Positions 20,600 through 32,942 are shown, numbered from the stretch's first letter. The stretch is 64,000 nucleotides of DNA from Phlyctochytrium arcticum (GCA_025602905.1 JAHLKI010000005.1:496001-560000); one strand, 5' to 3'. Program-made: numbers and translations. The notes: generated by a model not told the origin, from the letters alone.

Positions 20600-22525
20600 A
20601 TGGCTTTGGCTTCGCTAGAGTCTAGCGCGTTGTCGACAACTTCCGCCCGCCACTCTGCACATCCTTCGCCCCCGCCCGCCGATGACATCAAACACCTTGC
20701 TCCGTTGAGCCCGGCCGAGGAGAAGTCTTCGCTCAGTTTATTGGATCAAAAGCTTCAGGCCCTTCCCCAATCAAGATCCCCCCGCTCATTCCCCTTGTCA
20801 CCACCTTCCGACCATCATTCTGAACACCATCTCGACCAGACCCCTGCCTCGCCAGCACCATCTGACCAGGTCAATATGGACGACTTGCTCTCTCCCGAGG
20901 CAGCCAAGGAGGTCCAAGTACCTGATGTCAAGGCAGAAGAGTGCATCTTGCCTCCGGCGGTGACTGCTCCCGTTGTCCCTACCACCCCAGTCCCTTCAGA
21001 AATTCCCAAACTTGTCGCCAAAAACTCGGAACTTGCCCCTACCCCCGCACTCACACCATCCGAGGCCAAACAATGTCGTCAGTTGGTTATTTTGCTTAAA
21101 AAGCACAATTCATCATGGCCGTTCCTTTCCCCCGTGAACCCCGCCGCGGTTGGTGCCCCTGACTACTTTGACATCATCAAAGAGCCTATGGATCTCTCAA
21201 CGGTGGATCAAAAGCTGGCCCAGCATCGTTATGGCGAAGTACAGTCAGTCGCCAATGACGTTCAACTCATGCTCAACAACTGCTTCCGATACAATCCTTC
21301 CACCAATCCCGTTCATCAAGCCGGCAAAGCTCTGGAGACCTACTTTTCATTGCAGCTCAATAAACTTTTCCCTGCGCTTTCCGCACCAGCGAGCCTATCC
21401 TCACCCCCCGCCAAGGCTGATGACGCAAAATCCGCCGCTCGAAGACATTCTAAACGGCAAATCAAACCTCCCCGAGTTTTTGAGCCAGAGAGTGCTCCAA
21501 GTGTGAAAAAGTCGCGCAACTCCATCTCTAGCATCAGTGGTCGTCGCCACTCTGTCTCTAGTTCAGCTATGATGGAGGATGATGATGAGGAAGCCGATTC
21601 AAGCGATGATGATGGTGTATCTCAGCAGATTAGCACTCTTGCTTCATGTCTTGCCACAATCAATCAACAGCTTGCGCTCCTTACCGAGAAGAAGAAACCC
21701 AAGCGCAAGCGATCGTCGACATCAGCTCTTCCCGTGGAAGCGACTCCCAAGAAGCGACGGGCATCCAAACCCAAGATTCCTTCTCGCTCATCAACCGGTT
21801 CGCCAGCGCCCGACGTCATGGCTGAAGACATCATGCCTCAGGCTGCAACTGCTGCCGGCCCGGACAAGTCTTGCGAGTACTGTGGCACCAACGAAACCCC
21901 CATGTGGCGCCGTGGCCCGTCTGGTTGTGGAACTTTGTGCAACAAATGTGGAGTCAAGTGGCGAAATGGCAAGATTATGGGTGACAACAGGGTACCCGTT
22001 GTTCCCATCTACTCTGCCAACACGCCTTTCCGACCCAAGCCAAAGGCCCGCAAGCTAGATGCTAACGGTAATCCTTCCAAGCCTCGCGGTCGCTGTGGTC
22101 GTAAGAAGGGTGCCAAGGCCATCACATACGAGCAGAAGAAGGAATTGTCCGAGCTGATCCCAACACTCAATGAGGATGATTTGGGCGGTGTCTTTGAGAT
22201 TATCCGATCTGGTCTTCCCCATTTGCGGGATACTCAGGAGGAAATCGAGATTGACATTGACACGATTGACGATGTGACGCTCTTTGCTCTGTACGACTTT
22301 GTCAAGACGGCTAGTGGAACAAATCTCCCTCCTCCCCTCGTTGTCCAACGAAAAGTAGCTCATCCCGCCCCCGCAGCTTACCGAGCGCCCGCCATGATGT
22401 CTACCGTACCTGTTGGTGGCGGTCTTTCATCTCCAACGTCTCTTGCCGCACCTGGCCCGAGAGGACTCACGAGCCTTTCTCCCAGTGATGAGGGTGATTC
22501 AGACAGCGGATCCGAATCAGAGTAG
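20600..22525 (+). CDS. BET-like chromatin reader: bromodomain + GATA zinc finger + NET domain
   Basis: Uninterrupted frame of 641 residues from ATG 20600; the frame stays open 41 codons further up, but those residues look like leader. Order: acidic/Pro-rich start; one bromodomain (about 158-260) with [24 protein letters not shown] and the acetyl-lysine-reading Asn in [14 protein letters not shown]; a basic linker (KKPKRKRSS) likely a nuclear signal; a GATA-type zinc finger (about 425-460) of form C-x2-C-x18-C-x2-C (CEYCGTNE...LCNKCG); and an NET domain (about 508-570, [16 protein letters not shown] to [12 protein letters not shown]). Bromodomain plus NET is the BET family (yeast Bdf1/2, animal BRD2-4), which normally has two bromodomains and no zinc finger. 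It should bind acetylated histones and DNA. A Ser/acid-rich end closes the protein. Confidence 0.9.
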   Translation: MALASLESSALSTTSARHSAHPSPPPADDIKHLAPLSPAEEKSSLSLLDQKLQALPQSRSPRSFPLSPPSDHHSEHHLDQTPASPAPSDQVNMDDLLSPEAAKEVQVPDVKAEECILPPAVTAPVVPTTPVPSEIPKLVAKNSELAPTPALTPSEAKQCRQLVILLKKHNSSWPFLSPVNPAAVGAPDYFDIIKEPMDLSTVDQKLAQHRYGEVQSVANDVQLMLNNCFRYNPSTNPVHQAGKALETYFSLQLNKLFPALSAPASLSSPPAKADDAKSAARRHSKRQIKPPRVFEPESAPSVKKSRNSISSISGRRHSVSSSAMMEDDDEEADSSDDDGVSQQISTLASCLATINQQLALLTEKKKPKRKRSSTSALPVEATPKKRRASKPKIPSRSSTGSPAPDVMAEDIMPQAATAAGPDKSCEYCGTNETPMWRRGPSGCGTLCNKCGVKWRNGKIMGDNRVPVVPIYSANTPFRPKPKARKLDANGNPSKPRGRCGRKKGAKAITYEQKKELSELIPTLNEDDLGGVFEIIRSGLPHLRDTQEEIEIDIDTIDDVTLFALYDFVKTASGTNLPPPLVVQRKVAHPAPAAYRAPAMMSTVPVGGGLSSPTSLAAPGPRGLTSLSPSDEGDSDSGSESE

Positions 22526-23005
22526 ATCCTTCAACTCAAAATCATCTATTATCTCCCTTTTCTCAACATTTTTGCCCCTTCCCATTTCAATCATCTTCAG
22601 CGTGACGAACTACAGCAATCACCATCTCTTTGCTCGTTCGTACCAGTATACCCTGCACAGTTTCTTTTGCTGACGTCCACAACAACGTCTGGCGTAACAC
22701 TGTCCTGAAGAAGAAATAAAAAAGAAAATTCTCAATTTCCGGCTTTCCTCCCCCCCCCTCCCCTTCCTATCCCCAGCACACTCTTACGCGTAAACCAATT
22801 CGCTTTCTGTTTTGCTTTTTTATGTCTTTATAAATTCTAAAAAAGGAGTACTTTTTGTGTCGATGGTATTACTTTGTTCATTCATCGCATTTGTCCAGTC
22901 ATACATATTTGGGAGATGAAGTATGGACTTGGCCAGTCTCCAGTCTTGGCGTAATTGGCGCGTTATGTCACAACTTTGTCGCGTGCATTTTTTCCCTCAC
23001 ACATC
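22526..23005. other. Intergenic region, no gene seen
   Basis: Pyrimidine-rich 3' region of the preceding gene and short promoter of HRI1. Confidence 0.5.
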
Positions 23006-23759
23006 ATGACACTCGTCAAAGCGTCTACACGAGTTAGTATACGCTGGATTCCCGACCCACCCTCCGAACCTACTGACACTCTTGTCCTGAGTGTCGGCGA
23101 GTGGTATGTTGATCTGCGAGTCGGCAAGGAGGATGCTTCACGCTTGGACTGGGCCATGGCCGGGCAACGCATTGTCGTTTCCAAAAAGCCAGGTAATGTT
23201 TCCGACTATGCTCACGGGCAATACCATGCCTTTGCCCAACGATTCCCAAAACTGACATTCCAAGATCACCTCCCATTCAAAAGAAAAAGTCCGCTTCACC
23301 CACGTTATAGATTCAACCGGCTTCACAGGCTCGGACGACGGCGATTTCGTCGAGTTACCCAACGGCGACAGTCTTGAAACAGGAACCATGCCCTGCCCCT
23401 CGCGCAACAATACTCCAACAGCCTACGAAGAAATATGGCGAAAACTCCCTTTACCCGACTCGACTCAACTGGTTGCCTGGGTTTTGCAGTCTGAAATTGG
23501 AAATACGTTCTTGTGTCGGGTCAATCGGTGGTTTCTTGCGCTTCAGCAGGATGCGGACCGGTTCGACGCTTTACGGGAGGACTTGGTGGATGGTAATTGG
23601 GAGGCGAAAGTGGCGATTGGGGAGGTTGGGACCTTGCCCTCTTTTGCCCGCGATGTGGGTGTGTTTGAGGGAGAGCGGGAGTGGAGGGGGGGAGATGTTG
23701 TATGTATAAAAGGACAAAAGTATGTTGTGAGAGCTGTTGTTGGACCTCTTGGGAAATAA
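23006..23759 (+). CDS. HRI1: HRI1 family protein
   Basis: Fungal protein related to yeast Hri1, known as a binding partner of the casein kinase Hrr25; the biochemical role is unknown. The start VSIRWIPDPPSEPTDTLVLS, then VDLRV and LDWAMAG, and the later WVLQSE...CRVNRWFLALQ and DLVDGNWEAKV blocks are family hallmarks. Two exons, 23006-23192 and 23284-23759, give 220 residues; the intron (GTAATG to AAAAG, 91 bp) is the only choice found that keeps frame and joins SKKP to EKVRFTHVIDSTG. An upstream in-frame ATG at 22955 would add 17 residues and is less likely because the family starts near the second Met. Exact acceptor is moderately sure. Confidence 0.82.
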
Positions 23760-24245
23760 CCAATGACAAAAATAAAGTTATGCTTGTATGTCCTTTGCCC
23801 TTGCTCAGTCGGAACATTCAATGGGGGTACATTTTTTTACCATGTTTCAAAGAACTTGTGTAAGTCTTGTTGGTTTGTTACTTGGGATCCTAGGAAAAGC
23901 AGAAAGTATAGGGAGCTGCTTGGTTTTGGCTTCCGGTCCAGTTATTTATGAAAGGTTACTTCGGAGTGATCTTTTATTTTACTAGCAAAACTTTTGTGTT
24001 GTGGTTTTTGGTTTTGATTTGAATTTCAAGAACGGGTTGTGAATAATTCTGAGTTGTGAGAGAACGGGATACTGAGAATCCAGAAGCCAGAAACTTGCCT
24101 ACCGAGTGTTGTGGAAGGTATTCTTAAGAATAAAACAAGTCTGTTATGTAAAACCATCTAACTGGTGTGATGGGTTTAGAGTGGGCGGAGCAAATGTCTG
24201 AGCCGCCTTACTTTTGTGTAATATCCGAATAATACCCTGCACAGG
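23760..24245. other. Intergenic region between HRI1 and P4-ATPase genes
   Basis: No gene seen. Confidence 0.5.
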
Positions 24246-27200
24246 ATGCCAAACAAACACAACCTACCGCCTCGACTTGAGCCGGTGGTCCCTCCATCCA
24301 CCACCAACTCTAATACCCAATCAATTCCCATGTCCGGCTCAACGTCACCCCTATCCCCGACGTCTCCCACCTCCCCGACCTCCCCGCTCTCCCCGACATC
24401 GCCGAGTGCCAGTCTGATCCAACGCCCATCGGCCAAAGATGTGATTGCGGCCATGCAGGCTGGCAACTGGCGGCCGGCCACGTTGCAGCGAAATTCGTCG
24501 CTGACGTCGTATTCGGGCATGGACCGAAATGGGAGCGTCGGGCCCAACGACTCGCTGCGCAGAGATGGAACACTGACTGCTCAACAACAACAGTTGAAAC
24601 AAAACATGTTGCAGATGCAGCAAATGCAGGAACAGATTCATTCGCCGACTGCTTCCGTGATGGGGGCCCGCTCGGTGTCACCCCCTCCCCGACAGGCCTC
24701 TCCTCCTCCCGAGGAGACGGTGGGATCGACACTCATCCGACCCACCGCAGCAAAAGGATTGGCTTCCTTTGACCGCTCAGGACCGGGACGAGCCATGTAC
24801 GGAGCGGGTCGCGGCGGATATACCATGAGTAGCTTACAGCGCAACACGGCGGACACTGTCTCGCGGACCCCGACCGTCACTTCCGCATCTCTGCTCCGTC
24901 CCAACCTAAAACAGCAACAGATGGGATCTTCCGATGCGATGGAGACGGGCCGGGTTATTCGAACCGGTACTCTGCGCTCACCGTCTGATGATAACATGAG
25001 GACGGAAGTGGAAGGTCCCACGCCCATCAAATTCGATAAAGGTGAGTTCCAATCAAAGAAGTGGGAACATTTGTCCTTCGTTTCTTTTCTCTTTTTTTTT
25101 GTTTGGTTTTGTTTGGGTGAACCATTTTCTTTTTTTGCCACTCTTGTCCCTTGCCCTTCCCCACTCGTTGCTTCGATTCTTTTTTTTCCATCATAACCCC
25201 CCTAGATTCGAAGCTGAATGATGGTGTTTCTTTGATATCTGCAGACTCGACTGACGCGCCAACTCTCGAGATCCAGAACGGTCCCAAGAAAGGCTGGTTC
25301 CCCAAATGGCCCTCCTTCTCGTCTCTCAAAGAAAAACGCGACAGATTCAAGCTCAAAAAGGCCAAATCCCTCGACTATTGGTCAAAGCAGGTCAAACCCC
25401 CCGAGGAATTTTGGGAGGTGGGCTTTCCGTCCGCGGATAATGGCAAGAAGCGTACACGGCAGACAAACTATATTCGGACGACAAAGTACACTCTGTTGTC
25501 GTTCTTCCCCATGACGTTGTTTGACCAGGTAGGTAGAAAAGACACAGGGGACTGGTCCGCCGATTGGGATACTGATCGCGCCTCTTCTAGTTTAAGCGTT
25601 TCCACAACCTCTATTTCCTGGCCGGAGCACTGTCTGTTTTGTTTCAAAGCTCCAGTCTATCCCCGGCATCCCAAATCCTTCCCCTCGTCATTGTCCTAGC
25701 ATTCTCCCTCGCAAAAGAGGCTTACGAAGACCGCGTAAGTGATACCTTGCGCAGCAACCGAAATACCCTCCCTAAAAGGGCATTATATGTGTATTTTTTA
25801 GACAAGGTATGAGGCGGACCGAGATGCCAACAATGGGCTGGTCCAAATAATGCGAAACGGACAACGCGTCGAAACGATTCGGATGTATGTCCAGACAGGA
25901 GATATCATGTTTTTGGAGAAGAATCAGAAATCACCGGTGGACGCCATCATCCTAAGTTCTTCGTACAGTGACGGGACAGTTTTTGTTGAGACGTCAGAAT
26001 TGGATGGTGAAACGAACTTGAAGCATAAAAGCGCGGTGAATGCGTTTAAGCATATGCAGACGGATGAGGTATTGGGCTTGCGTGTTTGATCAAGAGCAGA
26101 CATGCTAAAAAAGGGCAACTCTTGTGTATAGGACGTACGCAAACTGCGCGGTCAAATCTCTTGTGAGCTCCCCAACGAAAAACTAAATGTATTTGAGGGC
26201 CGCATTGCCATCAGCTCGCCTGAACCGATGCCGCCCGTAACCGTCTCACTCGCAAACTTGTTTCTTCGCGGTGCCGTACTGCGCAACACCGATTTCTGTT
26301 GGGCTGTGGTCGTCTATACGGGCACCAACACCAAAATCGTCAAGAACCTCAAGCGACCCAAAATGAAACAAAGCTCACTTACTGGGCAGCTTAATAAACT
26401 GGTTCTGGTTGCGTTGGCGTACAACATGTTTTTGCTCTTTACGAGTGTGGTGCTCGAGTATGTACAGTACAAAAAGATTCTGGATAAGGAGCGGGCGCGC
26501 AAGTTGACGCATCCCAACGATTATGCTATTCATTGGTATGTAGGCCCCGTTGATGATAATCCGGGTCGGGTGAGTTGTTCAAATCATTTTGTGAAAGTTG
26601 GTAGAAATCTCACTTTTTTGGGCTTCAGCATGTCTTTTATACCATCGTATCATTCTTTTGCATGTACACGTATGTCATTCCGATTTCCCTCTTTGTCACC
26701 ATCGAGATGGTCCGGCTTCTTCAAGCAAAGTTTATGATCTGGGACTCGAAAATGCGAATCAGCAGGTTGGACGCCGAGGGCAAAGTGATTAAACTCAAAG
26801 CGCGCGCCAACAACAGTAATCTCAATGAAGAACTATCGGTCGTCGAATACATCTTTTCGGACAAGACAGGGACGCTGACCATGAATGAAATGACGGCTGC
26901 TGCATGGTATGTTGGGGATCAGGTGGTGCCGGAAATGACGGATCCAGGACTGATGGGGCGAAAATTGGATGACCCGAATTCGGACGATTATGAACAGGAG
27001 TGCATGATGCGATTCGGTCATGCACTGACGTTATGTCATGATGTCGTTCCGTCCGAGGATCCGAAAACGGGAAAGATGATTTATGAAGCGCAGAGTCCGG
27101 ATGAGTCGGCATTGTTGCATGGCATTGCCAACTCCCATTTCACGCTGCTCGGGCGGAGTAAGGATACTATTACGATTGATTCACGAGGACAATTGATGAC

Positions 27201-29207
27201 ATTTGAGCAGTTGGGGACACTGGAGTTCAATTCCGACCGAAAGCGCATGTCGGTAATTGTAAAGACTGAGAATGAAGGGATCATCATGTACTGTAAGGGC
27301 GCGGATAACGTCGTGTTTGGTCGATTAGATCCTGATAGTGAGTGGAACCAGCATGGTGTCTTGGACCGTGCCGAGATTGCATTGACTCAATTCGCCGAGG
27401 CCGGATTACGAACGCTGGTCGTTGCGTGGAAGCCACTGACTCGAATGGAATATGAAGAGTTTCGGTTATTGTACGATGAGGCCGAAACGAGTCTGGTCGA
27501 GCGGGAGCAGAAAGTGGCGGATGTGGCCGAGATTATTGAGCGCAATATGCGATTTTTAGGGTGCACGGCTATTGAGGACCGGTTGCAGCCGCAGGTTCCG
27601 GAAACTATAGAGTACCTCTTGGCCGCCGGTATGAAAATCTGGTTGCTGACGGGTGACAAGATGGAAACGGCGGTTAATATCGGCATGTCCTCTAAACTGA
27701 TTTCGCCCGACATGGACATGATTATTCTGAATCGGGATACGGATGAAGCGATTACTGCTCAGATTCAGGAGTCTCTGGATAGCATTCTGACCCGGGTCCC
27801 ACCCCGACGGTCGGCGCTTGTCATCGGTGGCCAAATCTTGACGCGGATCTTTGCTCCCAACTCGCCTCATCAGCAGCCTCTCCTGCGACTAGCCTCCCAC
27901 TGCGTAACAGTGATTTGCTGTCGTGTGACTCCCATGCAAAAAGCCCTGGTCGTCCGGCTCGTCCAGAAAACGCTAAAATGTGTCACGCTCGCCATCGGCG
28001 ATGGAGCCAACGATGTGTCCATGATTCAATCGGCTACTGTCGGTGTGGGTGTGTTTGGGCGTGAGGGTGCTCAGGCCGTCCGAGCTGCTGATTATGCTAT
28101 TCCCGAGTTCCGGTTTTTGGCCCGACTGTGTGGTGTGCATGGGCGGTGGGCACGAAATCGACTTAGCGGACTGGTGTTCTTCAGTTTCTACAAAAATCTG
28201 GTGTGCATTACTGTCCAATGGCTATTTGGGTTCCTGTGCCTGTGGAGTGGTCAGGTGAGAAAGCTATTTGTTCATTACAACCAGAGGAAATTCTCACGCG
28301 AGCAACCCCTACTTTGAAGCTGGTGTATGAGGAAATCTTCTTTACGGGTTACAACATCTTATTCACATCCATTCCACCCTTTTGCTATGCCATCTTCAAC
28401 TACGATGTTCCCGACCGGATCCTCCGGCGCAACCCGGAACTCTACCGTCAAGTCCGCAAAGGTCTTTTCTGGTCCCGCCGACTCATCTTTACGACCTCTG
28501 CGTCGGCACTCATGCACAGTATCATCATTTTTGGGTTTGTTTGGTTGACCTTCTTCGACAATATCCTGGACCCCAACGGCCATGCCACGAGCTACTATGT
28601 CCAATGTTTCATTTTTTCCACGCCCATGCTCTGCGTCGTGCTTATGCGCTCCGCCGTCCATTCGCAGATTTGGCTGGGCCGATGGATGTATATCACGGGC
28701 GGGGTCCTGCTTGCTTCATTGGCGTTTGATTTGCTGGTTAAAGTGGTGGTAGAGTGGCTGGGGTTCATGCAGGCGAATACGGTGGATATGTTGCATGTCA
28801 CACCCGGATTTTGGATAATTGGGGCTCTGATTGTCTGTGCTTGTTTTACGATTGACTGGACTGTGAAATAGTAAGTACCTCCACCTAACTTATTAAAACC
28901 CTAAGCTCACCTGTTTTTTCCACAAAGCTTTTATCACCACTTTTTCCCAACCGACTCTGACATTCTTCTCGAAGACTACCGACAAGAGTCCTGGGCCACC
29001 CAATGGTGGACCAACCTCTTTCACGCCCGTGTCAAAGCTGAAAAGGACATTTATCTGGAAGAGGGCGAGTCGGATATTTTCGGCGGGCGTAATGCCAATG
29101 TTAGGGAAAACAAATTACCGGAAGCTCAGCAGTTTACGGTTGGGGCCAATACGGGTGCCAAAGAGTTTTGGCTCGAGTCTCCGTTGCATGATAGCCCTCC
29201 GGCTTGA
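24246..29207 (+). CDS. P4-type ATPase, phospholipid flippase
   Basis: Moves phospholipids from the outer to the cytosolic leaflet, normally with a CDC50 partner. Eight exons (24246-25041, 25206-25528, 25591-25734, 25802-26068, 26132-26569, 26629-28254, 28320-28870, 28928-29207) join in frame, 1,474 residues. Family marks: YIRTTKYTLLSFFP before the first helix, LDGETNLK in the actuator domain, PISLFVTIEM in helix 4, the phosphorylated Asp734 in SDKTGTLT, KGADNV in the nucleotide domain, and GDGANDVSMI. PISL in place of the ion-binding PEGL is the mark of the P4 class. The first 300 residues are an unusual disordered extension with SPT repeats (SPTSPTSPTSPLSPTSP) and Gln-rich stretches, likely a regulatory phosphorylation region. 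The subclass (Drs2, Dnf or Neo1) was not settled. Confidence 0.92.
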
Positions 29208-29457
29208 GCTTGCCTGATTTTTTGCTTGTCGCTGCTTTTTTTTTGGCGCAATACTACCAGGATGACACACATCTACCCTCCTTATGCACGTGTGGTTTTG
29301 GCTTCATTTTTTGTTTTTCTATGACTTCATTTCTGCAAGAAGAGCGTGCAAAAAAAAGATGTCAACTCATCAACTCGCTGGTAGCCTGGCACCCACAGCT
29401 TCTTTTCATTCCCAAAAAAAAAGATTTGCAAATACCGCAGGAAAAGGAAGACATACT

Positions 29458-29596
29458 GGCCAAAAAAACGCAAAAAAAGATGTTCTCATCCAGGTTCGAA
29501 CTGGAGACCTTCTGCGTGTTAAGCAGATGTGATAACCAACTACACCATGAGAACCCGATATTTTCGGATTCAGACTTGCTTATATAAACAAACACC
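29458..29596 (-). repeat. Left arm of inverted tRNA-Val repeat
   Basis: Read on the minus strand this arm matches 31760-31900 over the tRNA (74 of 74), about 41 bases before it (GTTTATA..AGCAA...AAATATCG) with scattered changes, and the T-tract after it. So the copies arose by inverted duplication of the gene with its flanks. Confidence 0.7.
29481..29554 (-). tRNA. tRNA-Val (anticodon AAC)
   Basis: Full cloverleaf on the minus strand: acceptor stem GTTCTCA/TGAGAAC, anticodon stem TCTGC/GCAGA with loop TTAACAC (anticodon AAC), T arm CCAGTTCGAACCTGG containing the B box, discriminator A. A run of seven T follows two bases after the gene, a Pol III terminator. No intron. Identical to the copy at 31801. 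Confidence 0.95.
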
Positions 29597-30540
29597 TGAT
29601 TACCTGTAGACGCCGGAGGGAGACCTGCTACGATGGACAAAGGGGCCAAAGCAAACCCCGGTACGAGAGCGGGATTAATTTTTAGTGATCTTTCTTGATA
29701 GGGGAGGCTCGGTTGATGAGCGGGAGGAGGCTCGCTGAGAGGCTCGTACCGGATTTTCCCATATCCGTGCAATATTCCCAGACTCTTATGCGGGGCCACA
29801 ACAGCTGCTCATGATTGACTCGATCGGATGACTCGGTTCGGATGCTCAAAGCCTTATAGATAACAGTCATATTTTCTACGGTTCTGCTTATGGACAATGC
29901 ACTTTTGTCTTTTGTGTATGACCAATAAAGCCTCTCATCCAACGCTCATAAGACGCTTATTTTAATGAAGGGACTCTGGGAATTTCGGAACAATAAGGTC
30001 TAGGTCAATAGCTAAGCTTTCTCCAACATCTACAACCTTCTCTGCCCATTCATGATCCCAATGTTTTTTTCTCTCGCCCGTTTTTGTGTACACTGGCATC
30101 GTAGGTAAGAGAAAAAATTACAGTACTGAACTGCTGTGCAATGCGCTGCAGGTCCTCGGGTCCTCTTTCAAAGTACCCCAAATTTTTCAGTTTTTGGTAC
30201 CGCCCGTTGACGCGTGAGAATAAAAGCCTACTGCGCTCAAATTCACGTTCTTCGAATTTCGGGCAAATTTCGGAGCGTCGTTGGTCTTAAAGTTGATCGA
30301 ACGGACAAAAAATACTAATTCACTGATCAAAGACAAAGTGTAAATGATATTATGTAAAAATACGGTGGGGGACAACGGCCACACGTACAGCTCAGGTGGC
30401 CAACGATGTTCCTTCCACGTCGAGTGCGTCATGTTTGTAAGTCCATAATCAAATTGAATAAAAAGATACAGCGTGTACAACGTACATTATTACTAGTCGT
30501 CCCCGGTTAAATCTATGCAAACTATATTATCAGGGTATGC

Positions 30541-31622
30541 TTAGGGACGACTAATAACCCGTCGGGTTTTGCGGCTATCACCACTGCCTGATGCTTCATT
30601 CTCCCGTTTCATCCCGACTTGCCTTGCCAGCAGGTTGTCGAGCAGTTTGGCCTGTTTGTCGTCGCTGAGACCCTCTACTGCTCTGAATACGGCATCCGAG
30701 CTCTGGTGACAAGTGAAAAAATGTGAGAGGCGTTTAATATACGCAAAACGCAGAATGCAAAACATTGCTTTCACTTTACATCTAGCTCTATATTGTCATT
30801 AGCAGCATTAGCAGCTTGTTGTGGTTGGTGCTGCTCCACTGGAATGACATCTTGAGATTCCAAAACACCTTATCGCAAAATATAATGTTGATGATTACTG
30901 AGCCAATCTTGCAGATTCGGAAACTCATACCACGGCTTCCGTAAAAAAACTTAAACACTGCTAAGGGTACCTTGTCCAACCGTGTTGTCCGGACCAAACG
31001 CTCCGAATTAATTGGGATAGACTCTCCAAACCTTTCAATCCAATCATCTGGGTTAGTAAGCTGTGTACATGTACAATATAGCAGATTGTCCTTCCTGAAC
31101 TCACTTTGTCACGGTGTCGCAGAACCGGCCTGACTTCTTTGTCGCCTTTTCACTGATCACAGGAGTGTGCTCAACAAAGTCCTTTGTTGGGCGGCCGGCA
31201 TCAGTATATCTGCCGATTCGGCATCGCCAGATTTCAAGGCGAATAGACGAGAGTTCCGCCAGATTTTGATCATCATTGCCCTGCCCAATAATACTGATAT
31301 CCTCTGTTGAATACACTATGGCGCCAAACTTCATCGGCCGTTGTGCTGTCCCATTATTTACCTTAGGGCCAATAATCCTTGTTTTCTCATTGCTCCTCAT
31401 AACGTATGCCGCCAACCTGTCTTTGCGCCCATCCACATACATCCTAACGCTGACAGACTCTGTAGCAAGTTTCCGGGTCCGGACTAGGACCTGGTATGTG
31501 GTATCCGGTTCCCCAATAATCCAGGATTCAGCTACACTCTCATTGTTCCTGATTTCCGGCTTGTATTCTTGCAACGACACCCCGTTCACCAGTACCGAAG
31601 CTTCAATGTTTTTACACTTCAT
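30541..31622 (-). CDS. DUF7918-like protein, one splice junction unresolved
   Basis: Resembles the DUF7918 proteins of fungi, of unknown function. Exon 1 (31622 to about 31104) encodes ASVLVNGVSLQEYKPE, VRMYVDGRK, KFGAIVYSTED and the hallmark SSIRLEIWRCRIGRYTD. A second block (about 31050-30931) gives DDWIERFGESIPINSERLVR and LDKVPLAVFKFFYGSRG. Two clean introns follow (30930-30869 and 30779-30703), leading to GVLESQDVIPVEQHQP, a Gln/Ala/Asn-rich linker, and SSDAVFRAVEGLSDDKQAKL near the end. The junction between exon 1 and 2 does not keep frame with any obvious GT-AG pair, so the gene may be decayed or use an unusual site. It lies between the two inverted tRNA-Val genes. Confidence 0.6.
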
Positions 31623-31759
31623 TTCGTGTGTCTTGACGCTCTACGAGTGATGTCGCTGATTTTCCGTCCTTGTCCAGTGTTTCCGGAAGCCTCTGGGAAG
31701 CCTGGAAGGTGAATGGGGTCCCGGGTTTGGACCCCGGATGGTGTCGAAAGTCCCCTAAA

Positions 31760-31900
31760 GTCTTTGTTTATACAGGCAAATTTGAAATCTGAAATATCGA
31801 GTTCTCATGGTGTAGTTGGTTATCACATCTGCTTAACACGCAGAAGGTCTCCAGTTCGAACCTGGATGAGAACATCTTTTTTTGCCGTTTTTCCAAGCCG
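31760..31900 (+). repeat. Right arm of inverted tRNA-Val repeat
   Basis: Inverted partner of 29458-29596; see the finding on the tRNA bracket. The arms are about 2.2 kb apart. Confidence 0.7.
31801..31874 (+). tRNA. tRNA-Val (anticodon AAC), second copy
   Basis: Base-for-base identical to the gene at 29481-29554, in opposite orientation, with the same TCTTTTTTT terminator (T-run 31877-31883). Confidence 0.95.
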
Positions 31901-32942
31901 GATGGAGCACATTTGAATTTTACCCTACAGACCATCACTTTATTCAATGACAAGTACACAGGTTGGACTCATTATCCTTTTTCTCATGCCAGTCCTTCAA
32001 GTGTAGAACTAGATGTAGGATAGGTGCTTTTGTCAGTTGTCGAAGTTGAATAAGGCTCACTTTATTTTATTCAAACTCAGAGCTTATTCTCACAAGTGGG
32101 TGACACCTTCGACTATGCATGGAAAATGACGGGAGAATGGAAGGGCTGCAGCAATTGGTAGAAACGGATTGTGCGTTTTTTAATATGATACTCCAAAGTT
32201 GATCATAAGATATATGCGCATTCGTAGGAGTTCGTAATCTAAGGTCAATGAAAGCCTTTTCTGACAGAACGTATAGGCACCATCTCTTCAAGATAGGTTT
32301 GCAGTACCTGCCCAGTTGCGATATACGATACTGAGTGAAGGAGTACCTCGCGTTAGCAGAAAAACCAGCGTTGATGTCCTTTGATGCATTCAGAGGAGCC
32401 CTATTGGCGAATTGTCCCTCTGAATATCATCACACCGCAAACCTTTTTACTCCCTCCAATCTTTCATGACAGCTATCCATCAGTTATTTTCGCCTAGATA
32501 CGATAGTGGCACGAGTGAAAGGTTGCATCGTACTATTCGGCTTTCGTGTCTTTTCAATTATCTCGATTGAGTGAGGGCGCTTCGTAACGCTTGAATGGAC
32601 GCTGGTATGAAGCCTCCGACTATGATATCTGCCGTGACAGCACGGTTGACTGGTGTTCACAAAGATGGCTCAACTCCCTTGCATCGGCAATGCATTGCCT
32701 GGAAACTTTGAAAGGCAAAACGTCACGTGGTTGACGCGTTGAGCGAATTGACGCGTCAAGCACGCGTCAAGCGGAAGGCAAAGGGGTCGGACTCGACTCC
32801 GCCGCGGAGACTTCCGACGGCCGCAATATTTAGAAAACGTCGGTAACAAAAGCCTAAACTATGGTGTGGTCCTGCTAAATGCTTGCTATTTCTCCTTTTT
32901 GTGGAGAGACAAACGGCTGGGTTTTATTGGACCTGTACAGTG
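31901..32942. other. Intergenic region with a clustered regulatory patch
   Basis: No supported gene. Apart from the ACGCGT cluster at 32724-32767 and the TATA box it shows nothing distinct. Confidence 0.5.
32724..32767. promoter_or_regulatory. CACGTG E-box plus three ACGCGT (MCB-like) sites
   Basis: CACGTG at 32724-32729 is followed by ACGCGT at 32734, 32751 and 32762, all within TTGACGCGT/ACGCGTCAA contexts. It lies about 180 bases upstream of the TATA box of the mpaB-like gene. Likely a transcription factor cluster; the factor is not known. Confidence 0.5.

Noticed and set aside
30187..30480. Minus-strand 97-residue open frame near the DUF7918-like gene
   Set aside because: No homology or splice partner; lies beyond the stop of the DUF7918-like gene.
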